NCBI GenBank assembly: GCA_024516035.1
Contig: CM044967.1
Location: 12,885,592 to 12,949,591, forward strand
Reading direction: 5' to 3'
Source of the DNA: Bactericera cockerelli
Taxonomy: Eukaryota > Arthropoda > Insecta > Hemiptera > Triozidae
Length of the DNA: 64,000 nt
Each line of letters begins with the position of its first letter. Position 1 is the stretch's first letter. Both the position numbers and the translations under genes were made by a program. Below, piece by piece: positions 58,531-64,000 of this stretch. The notes under the pieces were generated by a model. It did not search any database and was not told the origin of the DNA. It saw only the letters and a program-made list of their open reading frames with translations.

Positions 58531-58815
58531 AACAAGAATGCAATCAAGTCCAGACACCGTAAAAAGAAGAATCATAAAGGATATTAATTTTACTCGGAAA
58601 AGTATAATGAAAAACCAGAAGGAAGATTAACTTTTCATTAACCTGCAGCGGGTAATTCTTCATTTTTATTTAATTAGTTCATCAGTTCTCTGCAGGGAGA
58701 CAAATCAAAACTTTTAATCTTTCATTTATTTTAATTCAAGAAAAGATTGGATATTGAAATTACGACCCAGCAATTTCTTATGTCGTATTGGACAAATGGA
58801 CAATTCAGGACTATA

Positions 58816-59969
58816 AGTATGTTTCAGAAGTCCTAGCGGAGGCCCTGTAACTTTGAACGGCTGGATTTTTGAAATCTGTTTTCTTCTAGACATAGGAAAA
58901 GGCCCATGGCAAAACTGATGGTGATGTTAAAATTCAGGTTCGACCCCGGAAGTGACATTTTTGATAAAAAATGGCCATTTCTCTCGAAATTTAAATGAGA
59001 AGGTATACTTTGGGTTTCATATTATCAATCTACCGGCCATAACAGGTAATTATACGAAGTTTCATTTTTTTGCCACAATCAGGGGCGGAGCTATGTAGGC
59101 TGAAAGTTGAAAAATCAGGTACCTCATTGATTGACCATTTAGGACCTATTGCACTAAAAATGGGTTTAAAAGGATAGAAGAAGTGTCTTTGAAGTAACAA
59201 AACAATGAAAACACCAATATCTGTATCACCATTCAATCAGTGGCGGAGTAAAAAAATAATCAGATTGTGATTTTTTCCAACTTGAAGCTTCGGTCTCCAA
59301 GTTGGAAGTCGACAACACTACATTGCACTTACCTTTCATCAGCGATGGAAAAAACATGCATTATTAATAAATTAATTAAATAGTACATATTGATATTTTT
59401 TCATTAAGTCAACGAACTCAGAAGCTTGTAAACTGAAAAGTAATACTTACCTATTTCATTACCTACATAGTAAAATTTTAGTTGTGATATTTGTGCAGTA
59501 GGTAAACTCGAAATCATAATCTTCAACATAATGATTTTTTAGTCCGACACTGATTGAGGGGTGATACATATTGGCGTTTTCATTGTTTTGGTGCTTAAAA
59601 GAACGATTTTAAAAATCATTCTGTGAGCAATAGATCCCACATTGCCAATCAATGTGGTATCTGATTTTTCAACTTTCAGCCTCCATACCTCCGCCCCTGG
59701 TTATGGCAGAAAAATGAAACTTGCTATAATTACCTGTTTAGACCGGTAGATTAATAATATGAAACCCAAAGTATACCTTCTTATTTAAATTTCGAGAGAA
59801 ATGGCCATTTTTTATCAAAAAATGTCACTTCCGGGGGTCGAACCTGAATTTTAAAATCTCCATCAGATTTGCCATGGGTCTTTTCCTATGTCTAGAAAAA
59901 AACAGAATTTCAAAATTCCCAGCCGTTCAATAGTTACAGGGCCTCCGCTAGGACTTCTGAGACATACTG
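58816..59969. mobile_element. Long-inverted-repeat DNA element 2 (1.15 kb)
   Basis: Arms of about 420 bp (58816-59240, 59543-59969) are inverted copies. They share GTATGTYTCAGAAGTCCTAG, GGCCATTTTTTATC, GGTCGAACCTGAATTTT-type blocks and GGTATACTTTGGGTTTCATA. TA flanks both ends (58814-58815, 59970-59971). The loop is only about 300 bp and has no coding frame. Its ends differ from those of element 1, so it is a separate family. Confidence 0.8.
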
Positions 59970-59999
59970 TATAATAAAGATTATTTAAAAACATTCCCA

Positions 60000-60301
60000 A
60001 GTCACCTTGGCCTAGCGGTAGCATGCTCGGCTTGCACTCCAGGTGACCCGGGTTCGAATCCCGGCGGGGTCGGATTTTTTCGGCTCTGTACTTTGGATGT
60101 CGGGGCCTACCCTTGCCTCGGGAGGACAATTGGGGTAATTGTAGAGTGGGCAACGACCAGTGGCGGCATGACGGGATAGATATTGGAATATGATGGTTGG
60201 TTGGAGAAATGATGCATAAGCATTAGTTCTCGTAATGTCGATGCTACCCACTAAATATTGTGACATAATAACAAAAATAACTAGGTCTTTATTTTTATCT
60301 T
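60000..60301 (+). mobile_element. tRNA-derived SINE family E, complete copy with target duplication
   Basis: The head has CCTTGGCCTAGCGGTAGC (A box) and GGGTTCGAATCCCGG (B box), followed by CTCTGTACTTTGGATGTCGG and CGACCAGTGGCGGCATGACG. It is flanked by TTTAAAAACATTCCCA (59984-59999) and TTTAAAAACAATCCCA (60302-60317), a 16-bp duplication with one mismatch. Confidence 0.75.
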
Positions 60302-60317
60302 TTTAAAAACAATCCCA

Positions 60318-62193
60318 GTCTCCCAGCCAGTTTAGTGACTTATAAAAACTACATGTGTAAATGCATTCCCGTGCTACAATTTGTATTGAACTGGCGACGA
60401 ATTCTTCAACTGCAGAGAGCAATGAGGAAGACAATGATTTTTATAATAGCTGAAAAGTTTTGGACAGCTGTTTGACTCGAAAGAAGAAACATATTTCGTT
60501 ATAAACTTTTCCCATATAACTTTTTGACGTCTTCGTTTTTATATCCTCGAATTTCATCACGAATATCGTTGCTCGTTCTGTTGGGAAATAATTAAATTTA
60601 GCCTGCAATCTCATTTTATTTTCTTCCTTTAACAAAAAGTAAAAATAATACCTACGCCGAAGACAAACTTTTGCGGTGCAAGAAGAAGTGGATACTGAAG
60701 CAAGATCCTGATGTACTTTCCTAATAAAGGCAAGTCGAAACTTTGAGGAAAGCACAATTTTTCTTCCAAGGGCGGAAAGGGACCATTTATTCGTCACTTC
60801 CAATTTCATAACAATTCAATGTGGTGGGTATGAAATAGGATACTTTTATCTATCCTACTTTTCCCTTTGTTTTTCCTTATCATTTCTCCTCAACACAATT
60901 CACTTCCAGGATACTGGGATATTCTTTTAATTACAATACTGAATGGCAGTGCAGTGGTATAAGATTTTTTTTTTTGGTAAAAATAAATAATCTTTCGATT
61001 CTTGCTGATCCGTCGAGAAATTTCATTACATACAAATGTTCAACTTGACATTCATTTATTATTTCGGGGAGAATAAGTTGTAGATAGCTAAAAATAGTCA
61101 GTTCAAATTTGAAATCTAAATGACAAGAAAATAAGTTTTCTTATTGTTTTAATGCAATCTTCAATGTATTATTATTTTTTTATTTTTAAAGAACAGTACA
61201 ATGTACAAAATAAACAAAGTTTTCTCCTAACTATCTTTCAAACTAGCAAAACTAGAACAGCTTTTTCTAGAAAGTTTAGCAACGTTGGATAAAAAAATAA
61301 CTATATTGTGTTACTTGACAATATAACCCGTTTCGAAAACTATGATATCTTCCGTTCAACTCATTACATCCTCACAGCATCTTACAAAGAAAACAATGAT
61401 AAGAGAAGATAAATTGTAACTACCCGTTCAGAATACAGTACAAAAGTTTTTTTTTATTGTTTTGTTCTTTTTCTCTTCTAAGTTTTCTCTGTTTCGATTT
61501 TATAAAGAACAAACTTTGCAGACAAAACAGCGGGTATTGCAATGAGGTCGAGGAAATGTCACCTGTGATTCAAGTGGTCACGTTGCACTTAGTTCTGTTC
61601 ACTGTTCAGTAATGTTCAGAGACATAGAAAGGATACCAAGCATTAGTAGTGGCAGTGGTCAAAGCACCGGGATATTGATCAAGCTTGTCCGTGGATAGGA
61701 TTCCAACCAATGAATGGATTTGCTTTCGGTCTTGTGACAATGATTACATATTAATAATAATCCTGACACTTTGAGTGTTAGATGCTAAAAATGGCTGTAT
61801 GGAATGGCCTTGCCTACCAATGCCAAAAAAAAAGATGCTAAAAAAGTTTAGAGGATTAACCACATCAAGTGGTTATCTCCCACTCAAGGACTTTGATTTT
61901 TTTTTTTATCAAGAGTATTTGGCCAGAAGGGTTGTGTTAGTTAACCCATACCTAATCCTGGGATGATTTGAGGCACTTTACGCTCAACCCAGTCATCCTA
62001 CACAATGTTTACACTAAATTAGGCAAATTCATATAATGCATAATACAAATACATAATAGCAGTAAGTAAAGGGACAAACGTTTAAACCACATCGTGGGTG
62101 CTTGGATATATTGTGGAGGCAGAGACATGCCACAGAATCCAGGGAACGTGACTCCAGCAGGGTTACAGAGATCAGAGATGCACAGCCACTCCC
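60318..62193. other. Unassigned intergenic sequence
   Basis: A 122-codon minus-strand frame (60441-60809) has no recognisable domain and is not called. Nothing else is supported. Confidence 0.3.
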
Positions 62194-62450
62194 GCACTTT
62201 ATACCTACGTTTATATACACTTTATAGATAGCATGCACTTTATACCTACGTTTATATACACTTTATAGATAACATGCACTTTATACCTACGTTTATACAC
62301 TTTATAGATAACATGCACTTTATACCTACGTTTATACACTTTATAGATAACATGCACTTTATACCTACGTTTATACTCTTTATAGATAGCATGCACTTTA
62401 TACCTACGTTTATATATACACTTTATAGATAACATGCACTTTATACATAC

Positions 62451-62452
<2 letters not shown>
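62194..62452. repeat. 39-43-bp minisatellite, seven units
   Basis: Units start GCACTTTATACCTACGTTTA at 62194, 62235, 62276, 62315, 62354, 62393 and 62436. Length varies through the number of TA steps in the middle (39, 41 or 43 bp). The array ends at a long T tract (62453-62470). Confidence 0.92.
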
Positions 62453-62470
<18 letters not shown>

Positions 62471-62483
<13 letters not shown>

Positions 62484-62843
62484 ATTTAATAACAGGATAA
62501 CATATACAAAGGTATTTTTCCTAAGCTAAAGCTTCTAAGAAAATTGATTGAACATTGATTTTTTATTTATATTTTAGCATTTTATATACATTTTTGTATG
62601 TGTGCTAGGTACAAGGTACATGATATATCAAGAAAAAGTTAAAATATATAAAAATTACATTGATTAAATCAGGTGGTAGATAAAGTGATACATTTTCTGA
62701 TGTATTTTTTGTATTACAATCAAGATACGAGTACATGTAACTGATACAATTTCAGGACTAGTGGATAAAAAAAAATGGTATAGAAAAACTTGATATTGAT
62801 AAGTTGATAACGGGTCATTCATAATCATATGTCAAGATCATTT
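62471..62843. other. Unassigned AT-rich sequence
   Basis: No recognisable gene or repeat. Confidence 0.3.
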
Positions 62844-63102
62844 CGCCGCTAGAAAGTCAAAGAGGCGTAAGTGATTTTATCAAAGTTTTCAGAAGCGCAC
62901 TTAAGCCTGTGTGTGCTGCAATTTTCCCCGCAAATATCACATACGCCCAAACATAAAAAAATCAATATCTTCACAAAGGTTTAGAAATCACATACGCCTG
63001 TCCGAGCTACCAAGATTAGGTATCTTTCAAGAGCAGTATGCCTGTGTGATAGTATCGATTTTCGTTTTTTGTCACTTACGCCTCTTTGACTTTCTAGCGG
63101 CG
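62844..63102. mobile_element. MITE family I (259 bp)
   Basis: Ends CGCCGCTAGAAAGTCAAAGA and TCTTTGACTTTCTAGCGGCG form about 30-bp perfect inverted repeats. ATTT lies immediately outside on both sides and may be a 4-bp target duplication. Superfamily unknown; only one copy is in the window. Confidence 0.7.
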
Positions 63103-63334
63103 ATTTGTCAGATAAAATTAAAAAAAGTAATGCTTGTGATGATATTAGTAGTCAATGATTTAGACCACAGGCTATTCATGTCATAAGACTGGTACGGTTC
63201 ACTAATTTTTCATAAATCTTAGTGATTGAATATGAATACCCCCATCTGCCATACATGTAGTTGCAAAAATCCACTGGCCATAATTTTTCAATAACGTCAA
63301 AAAATTGAAAGAATCCTCTCGACCAAACAGGTAT

Positions 63335-63495
63335 TTATCATAATAATACTCTTTAGTGGAAGGTAACCACCAGGCGAGGTTAATACCTAACCTTCAGAGT
63401 CTTATTATTATGTGGTCACAAACACAAATTAATGAGGAAAAATTCATGCACTGGGTGGGATTCGAACCAACGGATCCGTACGCTACTTGGATATG
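63335..63495 (-). repeat. tRNA-derived SINE family H copy, 5'-truncated
   Basis: Same body as 56356-56480 with a partial head (GGTTCGAATCCCACC on the minus strand). It stops within the tRNA-like part. Confidence 0.65.
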
Positions 63496-64000
63496 CACTT
63501 TTTTTTAAGGTTATTAACAAAAAAGGTATTTAGCCTTTTTTTACCTTAATGCAACTTTGTCTGGACCTACCCTCCCCAGGAACACCCTGTATATTATGTA
63601 ATAGGTTCGTGTTTTATTCCAATGTCCATTGCTTTTGTAGCATTTTGGATTACTGGACATCATAAATTATTTCCAGTTTGTCCCGGTCACATTATCTTTC
63701 AGAAGGGTTTGTGAGGTTTTTCTGAAAGAGTGTAGGGGCCAATCATTGTGAAAGCTTATGTCTTTCCCTTTAATTTTAATTAGGTAAGTATACGAGTATT
63801 TGAACGTTGAAAAAACCGACCGAAAACAATACTTTCTATGGCTTATGGGTAGTAAAAAGTAGAAATAAGAAAACTAGACATGTACCAAATCAGCATTTCA
63901 TCAATAATCTTGCCAGAACTTGACAATAATGTCTTAATGGCATGACAATCATTATAAGAAACAGATATTTATGTATTTTAGAAATGAGTCCCGGTAGCTC
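63496..64000. other. Unassigned sequence at window end
   Basis: 63574-63592 (AGGAACACCCTGTATATT) resembles the terminus of long-inverted-repeat element 1 but stands alone. No gene. Confidence 0.3.

Noticed and set aside
60004..60074. tRNA-Ala-like gene
   Set aside because: Acceptor arms do not pair well, and the unit is followed by a SINE body inside a 16-bp target duplication.
60441..60809. 122-codon minus-strand frame
   Set aside because: No domain, no conserved motif, and composition like the surrounding noncoding DNA. Kept out for lack of evidence.
1..64000. Viral or bacterial inserts
   Set aside because: No capsid, polymerase, integrase or bacterial operon-like coding was seen in any frame.

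Overview
The window looks like nuclear DNA from an insect with a large, AT-rich, transposon-loaded genome. A hemipteran such as a planthopper would fit, but the species cannot be fixed from the sequence alone. The evidence is introns with GT..AG borders, an arthropod-type modular serine protease, several tRNA-derived SINE families, a 5S-rRNA-derived SINE and many MITEs. Nothing supports a bacterial or viral reading.

Only one protein-coding gene can be supported. It lies on the + strand from 35029 to 53386 in six coding exons (35029-35122, 35823-38105, 38824-39013, 40825-41090, 44906-45060, 53222-53386). The phases agree at every junction and join into 1050 codons plus a stop. The product has an N-terminal hydrophobic leader, a six-cysteine clip-like module, a linker of about 700 residues that is rich in Ser/Thr/Pro/Lys and has no cysteine, and a complete trypsin-like catalytic domain (His852, Asp901, Ser999; Asp993 in the specificity pocket). 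The catalytic domain matches what I recall of Drosophila filzig (CG8213), a Stubble-like epithelial protease. The start codon sits 4 nt after a splice acceptor, so an untranslated first exon and the promoter must lie upstream and were not found.

Layout. 1-35 kb has no gene. It holds SINE copies, a 16-copy 45-bp minisatellite (4784-5492), a dispersed element family with a nested insertion (6094-8475), a GT-rich satellite inside a possible Helitron (9613-10682), a complete non-autonomous hAT element with an 8-bp target duplication (15081-17090), a piggyBac-like MITE (17491-17765), PIF/Harbinger-type MITEs with TAA duplications, and a complete 5S-derived SINE with an 11-bp target duplication (27061-27336). 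35-53.4 kb is the protease gene. Its introns carry MITEs, a SINE, a 1.4-kb pyrimidine tract just before exon 5, a 1.4-kb purine tract in the next intron containing a 564-bp direct duplication, and a 1.7-kb long-inverted-repeat element. 53.4-64 kb is 3' UTR and repeats: a second long-inverted-repeat element (58816-59969), a tRNA-SINE with its target duplication (60000-60301), a 39-43-bp minisatellite (62194-62452) and a 259-bp MITE (62844-63102).

I did not find a new multi-gene system. The observations most worth following are the complementary pyrimidine and purine tracts flanking the exon that precedes the active-site serine, the intact 121-nt 5S-like head of the SINE, and several transposable-element families with unusual architecture.
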